Source: Pseudomonas sp. AFG_SD02_1510_Pfu_092 | GTDB taxonomy: Bacteria; Pseudomonadota; Gammaproteobacteria; Pseudomonadales; Pseudomonadaceae | NCBI RefSeq assembly: GCF_003331055.1 | Contig: NZ_PUQD01000050.1 | Coordinates: 1 to 41,011 of the forward strand | Reading direction: 5' to 3' | DNA: 41,011 bases | Shown here: positions 1 to 9,045 of the stretch, in pieces | How the letters are laid out: every line of letters starts with the position of its first letter | Numbering within the stretch: the first letter of the stretch is position 1 | The notes under the pieces: generated by a model | Database searches by the model: none | What the model saw: the letters and a program-made list of their open reading frames with translations, nothing else | Told to the model about the DNA's origin: nothing | Made by a program: the position numbers and the translations under genes

Positions 1-142
1 CCGGGTGCCCGCAACACCCGCGCCATTTTCCGGGCCCCCCCCCCCCCCCCCCGCCCCGCCCCCCCCCCCCCCCCCCCCCCCCCCGCCCCCGGGGGGGGGG
101 GGGTTCCCCCCGCGAAAGGGCCGGTACAGGCAAGCAGAACTT
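1..142. other. Homopolymer C/G tract at window edge
   Basis: Bases about 33-105 are almost pure C, then about 14 G, followed by a short C run. Nothing coding is supported here, although a proline/glycine reading frame runs through it. The stretch lies just 3' of the diguanylate cyclase gene. The composition is unlike the rest of the window and looks like an assembly end or polymerase/basecalling artefact, possibly replacing a strong hairpin terminator or REP element. This is inference. Confidence 0.6.
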
Positions 143-2530
143 CTAGGCCACGTCCCCCTCCACCCGGTCCCGCCCGGCCTGCTTGGCCGCATACACCCCT
201 GCATCCGCGCGCAACAGCAAGGCGTCGGCACCCTCCCCCGGTCGCCAACCTGCCACACCAAAACTCGCAGTAACCTTGCCCACGCCTTCCACCGGCACAT
301 TGCGCACCCCTTGCCACAGCTCCAGCGCCAGCAGCCGCGCCTGCTGGGCATCACTGCCCGGGCACAACACCATGAATTCCTCGCCGCCCAGCCGGCAGAA
401 CACATCGCTACGCCGCAACCGCTGGCCGATGCGCAGGCACAGGCTGCGCAGCACGCGGTCCCCCATGGCGTGGCCGAAGCGGTCGTTGATGCATTTGAAG
501 TGGTCGATATCGAGCATGATCACCGCCAGCGCCAGGCCGTCGCGCTGAGCCCGCTCCAGCTCGGCCTTGAGCCTTTCCTGAAAATAGCGGCGGTTATGGA
601 TGCCGGTCAGCGAGTCAGTCACCGACAACGCACGCAGCTCTTCTTCCACGCCTTTGAGGTCCGAAATGTCCGTCAGGTAGCCATGCCACAAGGTGCAGCC
701 CTGCTCGCCCACCTCCGGTGTCGCCTCGCCACGCACCCAGCGCAACCCGGCACGTGGCAGGCAGACCCGGTATTCCTCGCGCCAGGGGCTCAGGTGTTCG
801 GCCGAGTAGCGCACCGAGCGGCGCACGCGCTCCAGGTCATCGGGGTGGATGCGCTCGAAGACCACACTGGCGTCCTCGCGCAACTGCTGCAGGTCGACTT
901 CGTAGATCTCGTAAAGGCCCAGGCTGGCATACGGAAAGCAGGAATGGCCATTGCTGTCCAGGCGGTACTGGTAGATGCCACCCGGCACCTCGGCACTGAG
1001 CTTTTCCAGCAGGCGGTCACGCGCCGCCAGCGCTTCATGCACCCGGCGCCGTTCGGTGACGTCGATGCAGATCGCCAGGTAACCGATCCACAGCCCTTGT
1101 TCATCGAGCATGGCGGTGACCAGCATGTTGGCCACCAGCTGGCTGCCATCGGCGCGCAGCAGCGTCCACTCCCCCGGCTCGGCGCCACAGCCCTGCACCG
1201 TTTCGGCGAACAGCGCCTGGCCACCGGCAATCGGCCGGCCGTAACGCAGGCTCAAGGCATGTGCACGCAGGTTCAGCTCTTCGGCCAGCAACAGGTCCTC
1301 CAGGCGCAGCTGGCCGATCGCCTCGCCGGCCGGGTAACCGAGCATGCGCTCGGCGCCGGCATTGAAGGTGCTGACCACGCCCTTGAGGTTGGTGGCGATG
1401 ATTGCCACCTGGGTCGCGGCATCGAGAATGCAGCGCAGCTGGTTGTGGGTGCCACGCAGAGACTGCTCGCTGAGCCGCAATTCGGCGGTGCGCTGCTCGA
1501 CCAGGGCCAGCGCGCGTTGGCGCTGGCTGAACAGGCTGTACAGCAGCACGCTGAGCAGCAGGCTCAACAACCCGCCCAGCACGCTCACCGCCGGCACCAC
1601 GGTGGAGCGGTTGGCCTGGACGAAGGCCTGGCTCGGCCGGATGTTCAGCTGGAAGTGGCGGTCAGCCAGGTGCAACAGCTGGTTGCTCGACAACGCCAAG
1701 GGGGCGACCGGGTTCTGCGAATCGAACATCACTTCGGCGCCATGCAGCCCGGCAGGGTCGACGACGCGCACGACCAGGTTGTCGTCTGCCGCCACCGGGC
1801 GCCCGTCACTGACCAGCTCACGCATGCTCAGCAAGGCCATCACGTAACCCGCTGCCGCACCCCGGCTGCCGGCCGCGGCAAACACCGGCGCGACCATCAG
1901 CAGGCCCCGCGCATCCGAGGCGGTATCGAACATCGCCAGCGGCTGTGACACCGCCATGCTGCCCGGCCCCAGCGCCCGCGCCAATGCTGCCAGCGCTACC
2001 GGCTGGCCGGCGAGGTCCAGCCCATGAGGCAGCCCAGGCAGTTCACCCGACTGGGAATAGAGGACCGGGAAATAGTGTTCGCGCAGCGGTGCCGGGCGCC
2101 ACTGGCCACGTTCATCCTGGTCGCGGATCAGGTAGCCCGGCACCTGCACACTGCTCTGGCGCTCGAATTCGCTGCGTTGCGCGGCTTCGACCCGTGGCGC
2201 CCAGGCGTACGCCAGGGTCCGCTGCAGCAATGGCCGGGCGTATCCGTCGAACTCGCGGGGGGTGATTTCGTTGGAATAGCTGAAAAACCGCCGCAAGCCG
2301 TCCAGGCGTTGCTGCTGTTCGTCAAAGCGTTCGGCGATGCGGCTGGAGCGCTCGCTGGCCAGCAGCTCGAAGCGCTGGCACAGCTGCTGCTGGTAGAAGG
2401 TTTGCGCGGCAAGCGCGAGGACGGCCGTGAGCAGGCCGCCCGCGAGCAGGGCGACCAGCGCCACTGCCCAGGCAGACAACGCCTCTGGGCACAGCCCAAG
2501 CAACCGCGCCGGCACGCCACCCTTTGACAT
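143..2530 (-). CDS. Membrane diguanylate cyclase, CHASE-PAS-PAS-GGDEF
   Basis: A 795-residue protein predicted to make cyclic-di-GMP from two GTP in response to an extracytoplasmic signal. A first membrane helix (about 20-43) and a second (about 311-334) flank a periplasmic CHASE-like domain (about 60-300). Two PAS domains follow (about 365-490 and 505-630), then a C-terminal GGDEF domain (about 633-790). The active-site motif GGEEF is intact at 715-719. An RxxD inhibitory site (RRSD, 706-709) sits exactly five residues before it, so an active, product-inhibited cyclase is expected. No EAL domain is present. The ATG start has a GAGATGG sequence upstream. The gene follows rlmKL on the same strand after a 94-base gap. 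The ligand of the CHASE domain cannot be read from sequence. Confidence 0.93.
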   Translation of the reverse strand: MSKGGVPARLLGLCPEALSAWAVALVALLAGGLLTAVLALAAQTFYQQQLCQRFELLASERSSRIAERFDEQQQRLDGLRRFFSYSNEITPREFDGYARPLLQRTLAYAWAPRVEAAQRSEFERQSSVQVPGYLIRDQDERGQWRPAPLREHYFPVLYSQSGELPGLPHGLDLAGQPVALAALARALGPGSMAVSQPLAMFDTASDARGLLMVAPVFAAAGSRGAAAGYVMALLSMRELVSDGRPVAADDNLVVRVVDPAGLHGAEVMFDSQNPVAPLALSSNQLLHLADRHFQLNIRPSQAFVQANRSTVVPAVSVLGGLLSLLLSVLLYSLFSQRQRALALVEQRTAELRLSEQSLRGTHNQLRCILDAATQVAIIATNLKGVVSTFNAGAERMLGYPAGEAIGQLRLEDLLLAEELNLRAHALSLRYGRPIAGGQALFAETVQGCGAEPGEWTLLRADGSQLVANMLVTAMLDEQGLWIGYLAICIDVTERRRVHEALAARDRLLEKLSAEVPGGIYQYRLDSNGHSCFPYASLGLYEIYEVDLQQLREDASVVFERIHPDDLERVRRSVRYSAEHLSPWREEYRVCLPRAGLRWVRGEATPEVGEQGCTLWHGYLTDISDLKGVEEELRALSVTDSLTGIHNRRYFQERLKAELERAQRDGLALAVIMLDIDHFKCINDRFGHAMGDRVLRSLCLRIGQRLRRSDVFCRLGGEEFMVLCPGSDAQQARLLALELWQGVRNVPVEGVGKVTASFGVAGWRPGEGADALLLRADAGVYAAKQAGRDRVEGDVA

Positions 2531-2624
2531 ACACCCATCTCGTCACGTCAGCGTCCTGCGGATTAACTTGCCCTGCCCTCAGTTATAGCTATTGGCCACT
2601 AGCCGCGCAATGTACCTCGTCGCC

Positions 2625-4817
<2,193 letters not shown>

Positions 4818-5376
4818 GAGTAATCCAGCGCCTTGGGCTATTTGACTGACGGAGCGACGCATCGCCCCGCGATGTTTGCCCGCACACCTTTCCAGCAGGC
4901 GTGCGAGTGGCCCTTGCCGCACGACAGCGTGCGACAAGGGCCGGGCCGCCTGACCGATCTGCGCTTGGCCCAGTGGCAAAGACAGCTTAGATCATCAGGC
5001 AGTACGAAAAATTCTGGCGACAGCGGGGGCGATGTGACCCTTCGTCGCATTTCAAATTATTTCTGTCATCCGCGAGCAACGCTGGCGAAATGACGTCAAT
5101 GATCGGCAAACCCCGATCATAGCGGGCTCAACGCTAAACAAGGTTGAGTCGCATTTATTTACTTATCCTCTCACCCTAGGAAAGGTTACGTGCTTATGAC
5201 AAATCGATCATTCACAGCGTGACCTGCATTCGATAGAACTGGTCTCAGGCCGCTTCGCAACGAGGCGGCACTTTCAGCTCGCCACGCCGGCAGCGAGCGC
5301 ACACCGGCAGAAAGACTCTGCCCGGCCTCGGAGAGGCCGACGGGACATTACAGTCAACAAGTGAGGGCAACACCCT
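4818..5376. other. Intergenic region between divergent rlmKL and rmf
   Basis: A 559-base gap with no convincing gene; an 86-codon plus-strand frame here has no recognisable protein character. It must carry the promoters of rlmKL (leftward) and rmf (rightward), but I could not place a clear -35/-10 pair for either. The rmf side contains two small GC-rich hairpins, around 5252-5272 and 5331-5341, and a GAGGG ribosome binding site just before the rmf ATG. The rlmKL side contains the 34-base hairpin listed separately. Confidence 0.6.
4909..4942 (-). other. 15-bp stem-loop upstream of rlmKL
   Basis: Arms 4909-4923 and 4928-4942 enclose a 4-base loop. Read on the minus strand the stem is complete with one G-U wobble; on the plus strand the same position is a C/A mismatch. 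This asymmetry suggests the structure matters in the rlmKL-sense transcript, 92-125 nt before the start codon. No U-tract follows on either strand, so it is not a standard intrinsic terminator. Confidence 0.55.
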
Positions 5377-5592
5377 ATGAGAAGACTTAAGCGTGATCCG
5401 TTGGAAAGAGCATATTCACGTGGCTACCAATACGGGGTCACCGGCAAATCCCGCGAACTTTGCCCCTTCAATCTTCCTTCTGTTCGCCAAGCCTGGATCA
5501 ACGGCTGGCGCGAAGGTCGCGGTGATAACTGGGACGGAATGACTGGCACCGCTGGCATCCATAGACTCAACGAAAATCACGCCGTTGGCTGA
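5377..5592 (+). CDS. rmf: Ribosome modulation factor
   Basis: A 71-residue basic protein matching the RMF family along its whole length. Features seen are the N-terminal MRRLKRDPLERAYSRGYQ, a central SRELCPF, and the WINGWREGRGDNWDG block. RMF binds the 30S subunit and dimerises ribosomes into inactive 100S particles in stationary phase and stress. The ATG is preceded by GAGGG at suitable spacing. The C-terminal extension after residue 57 (TAGIHRLNENHAVG) is longer than in the E. coli protein but is normal for pseudomonads as I recall them. It is monocistronic, followed by a strong terminator and the convergent pyrD. Confidence 0.96.
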   Translation: MRRLKRDPLERAYSRGYQYGVTGKSRELCPFNLPSVRQAWINGWREGRGDNWDGMTGTAGIHRLNENHAVG

Positions 5593-5652
5593 ACGAGGAC
5601 ACTGAATTCGTTTTACCATGCACGCCCTATCCGGGCGGCGGGCGAAGGCCCA

Positions 5653-5678
5653 GGGGCCCCTTGAAGGGGCCCTTTTTT
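5653..5678 (+). terminator. Intrinsic terminator of rmf
   Basis: A stem of seven G/C pairs (5654-5660 with 5666-5672), a 5-base loop and six T immediately after. It lies 61 bases beyond the rmf stop and 12 bases before the end of the convergent pyrD. Confidence 0.9.
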
Positions 5679-5689
5679 ATGGGAACGGG

Positions 5690-6712
5690 TCAGCGTGACA
5701 GCGCCGCAATGGCATCGACCGCCTCGCGAATCAGCGCCGGCCCTTTGTAGATGAAGCCCGAGTAGATCTGCACCAGGCTCGCCCCGGCCGCGATCTTCTC
5801 GGCGGCATGGCGGCCTTCGGTGATGCCACCGGCGGCAATGATCGGCAGCTTGCCGCCCAGCTCGCCAGCCAGCACCTTGACGATATGGGTGCTCTTCTCC
5901 AGCACCGGCGCGCCCGACAGGCCGCCCGCCTCGCCACCGTACGGCAGCCCTTCGACCCCTTCGCGCCCCAGCGTGGTGTTGGTGGCGATCACCGCATCCA
6001 TGCCCGATTCCATCAGCGCGGCCGCGACCAGCGCGGTTTCTTCGTCGCTCATGTCCGGGGCAATCTTGATCGCCAGCGGCACGCGCTTGCCGTGCATGCC
6101 GGCCAACTGTTCGCGGCGTTCGGCCAAGGCCTCGAGCAGCTGCTTGAGCGAATCACCGAACTGCAGGCTGCGCAGGCCCGGCGTGTTTGGCGAACTGACG
6201 TTGACGGTGATGTAGCTGGCGTCGGTGTACACCTTGTCCAGGCAGATCAGGTAATCGTCCACGGCGCGCTCGACCGGGGTGTCGAAGTTCTTGCCGATGT
6301 TGATGCCCAGCACGCCGTTGTAGCGCGCAGCGCGCACGCGGCCGAGCAGGTGATCGACGCCCAGGTTGTTGAAGCCCATGCGGTTGATGATGGCCGTGGC
6401 TTCTGGCAGGCGGAACAGCCGTGGCTTGGGGTTGCCCGGCTGCGGGCGCGGGGTGACAGTGCCGATTTCGACGAAACCGAAACCCAGCTGGGCAAAACCG
6501 TCGATGGCCGCACCGTTCTTGTCCAGGCCGGCCGCCAGGCCCACCGGGTTGGCGAAGTTCAAGCCCATGACCGTCACCGGCAACGCCGCCGGCTGCTTGC
6601 ACAGCACGCCGTTGAGGCCAAGACGGCCACCGGCACCGATCAGGTCCAGGGACAGGTCGTGGGAGGTTTCCGGGGAAAGCTTGAACAGCAGCTGGCGGGC
6701 CAGGGTATACAT
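5690..6712 (-). CDS. pyrD: Dihydroorotate dehydrogenase (quinone), class 2
   Basis: A 340-residue FMN enzyme that oxidises dihydroorotate to orotate and passes electrons to the quinone pool, the fourth step of UMP synthesis. The N-terminus MYTLARQLLFKLSPETSHDL is the amphipathic membrane-association helix of class 2 enzymes. Family motifs seen are NRMGFNNLGVDHLL, NVSSPNTPGLRSLQ (the catalytic serine region) and IAAGGITEG near the C-terminal phosphate-binding site. The frame stays open 60 codons upstream of ATG 6712. I reject the longer start because the family begins at MYTLAR. Its promoter must lie in the 158-base gap shared with the divergent nasS. Confidence 0.96.
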   Translation of the reverse strand: MYTLARQLLFKLSPETSHDLSLDLIGAGGRLGLNGVLCKQPAALPVTVMGLNFANPVGLAAGLDKNGAAIDGFAQLGFGFVEIGTVTPRPQPGNPKPRLFRLPEATAIINRMGFNNLGVDHLLGRVRAARYNGVLGINIGKNFDTPVERAVDDYLICLDKVYTDASYITVNVSSPNTPGLRSLQFGDSLKQLLEALAERREQLAGMHGKRVPLAIKIAPDMSDEETALVAAALMESGMDAVIATNTTLGREGVEGLPYGGEAGGLSGAPVLEKSTHIVKVLAGELGGKLPIIAAGGITEGRHAAEKIAAGASLVQIYSGFIYKGPALIREAVDAIAALSR

Positions 6713-6812
6713 GGGCGGGCAAGGCTCGGGGGTGAATGAGGGGGCGATTATAGCCAGCGCGGGGCCGGCATGACAGCAAATCGTGGCGCTGCTGCGCAGC
6801 GGGCCGGGCAGA

Positions 6813-6828
6813 TGGCACATCGGTTGCA
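6813..6828 (+). promoter_or_regulatory. Sigma-54 promoter of nasST
   Basis: The sequence reads TGGCAC-N5-TTGCA. The invariant GG (6814-6815) and GC (6826-6827) are separated by exactly ten bases, as RpoN promoters require. The expected start is near 6838-6840, giving a leader of about 30 nt before the nasS GTG. It implies activation by an RpoN-dependent activator, most likely NtrC under nitrogen limitation. I could not identify a convincing NtrC enhancer by eye. Confidence 0.8.
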
Positions 6829-6870
6829 CCGGTTCAGCCCACAGCCTTATCAGTACGGGCGAGGAACCTT

Positions 6871-8085
6871 GTGAACAGTGCACCCCAAGCAACGCCCCTG
6901 GCCTGGGTCAACGGCAGCGACGCGCCGGAAAAGCCCAGCCTCAACATCGGCTACATGGCCCTGACCGACTGCGCCTCGGTAGTGGTCGCCGCCACCCAGG
7001 GTTTCGCCCAACAGCACGGCCTTACCCTCAACCTCAAGCGCCAGGGCTCCTGGGCCGGGCTGCGCGACAAGCTGGTCAGCGGCGAGCTGGATGCCGCGCA
7101 CTGCCTGTATGGCCTGGTCTACGCCGTGCACCTGGGCATCGGCGGGGTAGCGGCCAGCGCCATGGCCGTGCTCATGGGCCTGAACCAGAACGCCCAGGCC
7201 ATCAACCTGTCACCGGCCTTGCAGCGCAAGGGCGTGACCAGCCCTGAAGCACTGGCGCGCCTGGTGCACCAACATGGCCCACGCCTCACCTTCGCCCAGA
7301 CCTTCCCCACCGGCACCCATGCCATGTGGCTGTATTACTGGCTGGCCAGCCAGGGCATCCACCCGCTGCGCGACGTCGACAGCGTGGTGGTGCCGCCGGC
7401 GCAAATGGCCGCACACCTTCAGGCCGGGCGCATCGACGGCTTCTGTGTCGGCGAACCCTGGGCCGCCGACGCCGTGGCGCGAGGCCAGGGCTTCACCCTG
7501 GCCACCAGCCAATCGATCTGGCCGGACCACCCGGAAAAGGTCCTGGCCTGCGCCCGCGCCTTCGCCGAGCAATACCCCAACAGCGCCCGCGCGCTGATCA
7601 AGGCCGTACTCGCCGCCAGCCGCTTCATCGAGCAGAGCCCGGAAAACCGCCGCAGCACTGCGCAACTGCTCAGCGGCAGCGTCTACCTGGACACCCCGCT
7701 CGCCAGTATCGAACCGCGCCTACTCGGCAGCTACCACGATGGCCTGGGCAACCAGTGGCAAGACCCACACGCGCTGCGCCTGCACGACCACGGCCGGGCC
7801 AACCTGCCGTATCTGTCCGACGGCATGTGGTTCATGACCCAGTTTCGCCGCTGGGGCCTGCTGCGCGAAGACCCCGACTACCTTGCCGTGGCCGGCCAGG
7901 TGCAGCAGCTGGCGTTGTATCGCGAAGCGGCAGGCAGCCTGGGCGTGGCCTGCGCCGAGCAGCCGATGCGCAGCAGCCTGCTGATCGACGGCAGCCGCTG
8001 GGACGGCAGCGACCCGTACGGTTATGCCCGCAGTTTCCGCCTGCATGCCATGGGCGACCTGCCCGACGCCCGTGTTGGCGCCTGA
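6871..8085 (+). CDS. nasS: Nitrate-sensing regulator NasS (NrtA/CmpA-like)
   Basis: A 404-residue protein of the NrtA/CmpA nitrate-binding fold. It has no signal peptide or lipobox, so it is expected in the cytoplasm. In characterised NasS-NasT pairs, NasS holds NasT inactive when nitrate or nitrite is absent and releases it on ligand binding. Typical stretches are NIGYMALTDCASVVVAA, GSWAGLRDKLVSGELDAA (ligand pocket region) and the VGEPWAADAV segment. The start is GTG, supported by GAGGAA four bases upstream and no nearby ATG that keeps the N-terminus. It lies 12 bases before nasT, forming one operon behind the sigma-54 promoter at 6813-6828. Confidence 0.9.
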   Translation: MNSAPQATPLAWVNGSDAPEKPSLNIGYMALTDCASVVVAATQGFAQQHGLTLNLKRQGSWAGLRDKLVSGELDAAHCLYGLVYAVHLGIGGVAASAMAVLMGLNQNAQAINLSPALQRKGVTSPEALARLVHQHGPRLTFAQTFPTGTHAMWLYYWLASQGIHPLRDVDSVVVPPAQMAAHLQAGRIDGFCVGEPWAADAVARGQGFTLATSQSIWPDHPEKVLACARAFAEQYPNSARALIKAVLAASRFIEQSPENRRSTAQLLSGSVYLDTPLASIEPRLLGSYHDGLGNQWQDPHALRLHDHGRANLPYLSDGMWFMTQFRRWGLLREDPDYLAVAGQVQQLALYREAAGSLGVACAEQPMRSSLLIDGSRWDGSDPYGYARSFRLHAMGDLPDARVGA

Positions 8086-8097
8086 GGGGAGAGCACC

Positions 8098-8673
8098 ATG
8101 CTGCGTATCCTGCTGATCGACGACACCCAGAGCAAACTCGGCCGCCTCAAGGCGGCGTTGAGCGAGGCCGGCTTCGATGTCATCGAAGCCCCAGGCCTGA
8201 CCATCGACCTGCCCGCCTGCGTCGAAACGGTGCGCCCGGACGTGGTCCTGATCGATACCGATTCCCCGGACCGCGATGTGATGGAACAGGTGGTGCTGGT
8301 CAGCCGTGACCAGCCACGCCCCATCGTGCTGTTCACCGACGAACACGACCCCGGGGTGATGCGCCAGGCGATCCAGGCGGGGGTCAGCGCCTACATTGTC
8401 GAAGGCATCCATGCCGCGCGACTGCAGCCGATCCTGGATGTGGCCATGGCCCGCTTCGAGAGCGACCAGGCGCTGAAGGCGCAGTTGCTGGCGCGCGACC
8501 AGCAACTGGCCGAGCGCAAGCGCATCGAGCAGGCCAAGGGCCTGCTGATGAAAATGAAGGACTGCAACGAAGAACAGGCCTATACCCTGATGCGCCGCCA
8601 GGCCATGAGCCGGCAACAGAAACTGATCCAGGTGGCCGAGCAGATCATTGCCATGCACGAGATGCTGGGCTGA
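8098..8673 (+). CDS. nasT: ANTAR-domain antiterminator NasT
   Basis: A 191-residue protein with a receiver-like domain (1-120), a linking helix and a C-terminal ANTAR RNA-binding domain (about 130-191: RIEQAKGLLMKMKDCNEEQA, then the HEMLG end). The family binds paired hexaloop hairpins in nascent leaders and prevents termination. The receiver keeps an acidic start (LLIDD) and the DVVLIDTDSP strand. The usual conserved lysine region reads SAYIVEG, so the lysine is missing. This fits a pseudo-receiver controlled by NasS binding rather than phosphorylation. The ribosome binding site GGGGAGA precedes the ATG. Its evident target lies 250 bases downstream in the nasA leader. Confidence 0.93.
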   Translation: MLRILLIDDTQSKLGRLKAALSEAGFDVIEAPGLTIDLPACVETVRPDVVLIDTDSPDRDVMEQVVLVSRDQPRPIVLFTDEHDPGVMRQAIQAGVSAYIVEGIHAARLQPILDVAMARFESDQALKAQLLARDQQLAERKRIEQAKGLLMKMKDCNEEQAYTLMRRQAMSRQQKLIQVAEQIIAMHEMLG

Positions 8674-8692
8674 CGCCTCGTTCAAAACCTGA

Positions 8693-8784
8693 GGCGCGTA
8701 GCGGCCCCCGAATTTTCAGCTTCGCCGCAGACATTGCCGGGGCTGCTGCGCAGCCCTTTCGCGACACAAGGCCGCTCCCACAGG
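8693..8784. repeat. Composite REP element, copy A
   Basis: About 90 bases ending in the CCGCTCCCACAGG core. It is homologous, in inverse orientation, to the element at 12722-12807: both contain the TTTTCAGCTTCGCCGC block and CTTTCGCGACACAAGGCC. It is non-coding and sits just after the nasT stop. Confidence 0.75.
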
Positions 8785-8813
8785 TACAGCGTGAGCCCAG
8801 GGCTGCACCGTTC

Positions 8814-8893
8814 CCTGTGGGAGCGGGCAAGCCCGCGAAGCAGGCAGCGCGGTGGATGGCACCGGCTGTGCCGGTGTTCGCGGCCACGGCCCG
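8814..8893. repeat. REP element between nasT and the nasA promoter
   Basis: It begins CCTGTGGGAGCGGGC and runs through AGGCAGCGCGGTGG into the CGGTGTTCGCGGCCACGGCC end. It belongs to the same family as the tandem array at 27936-28220 and the right edge of the window. It stops a few bases short of the sigma-54-like element at 8897. Confidence 0.75.
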
Positions 8894-8896
8894 AGT

Positions 8897-8912
8897 TGGC
8901 CCATCTCTTGCT
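8897..8912 (+). promoter_or_regulatory. Sigma-54-like promoter of nasA
   Basis: The element reads TGGCCC-N5-TTGCT, with GG at 8898-8899 and GC at 8910-8911 separated by ten bases. It is weaker than the nasST promoter in the -24 box. The predicted start near 8922-8924 falls three to five bases before the first antiterminator hairpin, which supports the assignment. Confidence 0.6.
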
Positions 8913-8926
8913 GAACGAATATCACC

Positions 8927-8972
8927 GGTAGCCAACGGCGGTTGCCCCACTTAAATCCCGACAAAGACGTCG
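8927..8972 (+). promoter_or_regulatory. NasT two-hairpin ANTAR target in nasA leader
   Basis: Hairpin P1 is 8927-8946: a 7-bp stem with wobbles and hexaloop AACGGC. Hairpin P2 is 8959-8972: stem CGAC/GTCG and hexaloop AAAGAC. Both loops have A at position 1 and G at position 4, the hallmark of ANTAR-protein RNA targets. P2 shares 8963-8972 with the 5' arm of the downstream terminator, so the two folds exclude each other. NasT binding would stabilise P1-P2 and allow transcription into nasA. The hairpins are seen in the sequence; the mechanism is taken from NasR/NasT/EutV family work. Confidence 0.8.
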
Positions 8973-9014
8973 CTCTCCCCTCCACCTCGGTGGAGCGGGT
9001 AGCGGCGTCTTTTT
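8963..9014 (+). terminator. NasT-controlled leader terminator of nasA
   Basis: The outer stem pairs 8963-8974 with 9001-9012 (12 pairs including one G-U) and ends in a T-run (9010-9014). Inside it is a perfect 6-bp hairpin, 8980-8985 with 8990-8995, with loop CTCG. It lies 31 bases upstream of the nasA ATG and overlaps ANTAR hairpin P2. Confidence 0.88.
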
Positions 9015-9045
9015 CGTTCCGTTGCATTGCCGAGTGAGGTGTTCG

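Noticed and set aside
5..1948. A 647-codon plus-strand frame opposite the diguanylate cyclase, starting with a proline/glycine string
   Set aside because: It is antisense to a gene with clear domains. The proline run is the homopolymer artefact, the rest is His/Gln/Ala-rich antisense composition, and no ribosome binding site is seen.
4833..5093. An 86-codon plus-strand frame between rlmKL and rmf
   Set aside because: It runs through the hairpin at 4909-4942, lacks a ribosome binding site and resembles no protein I know.
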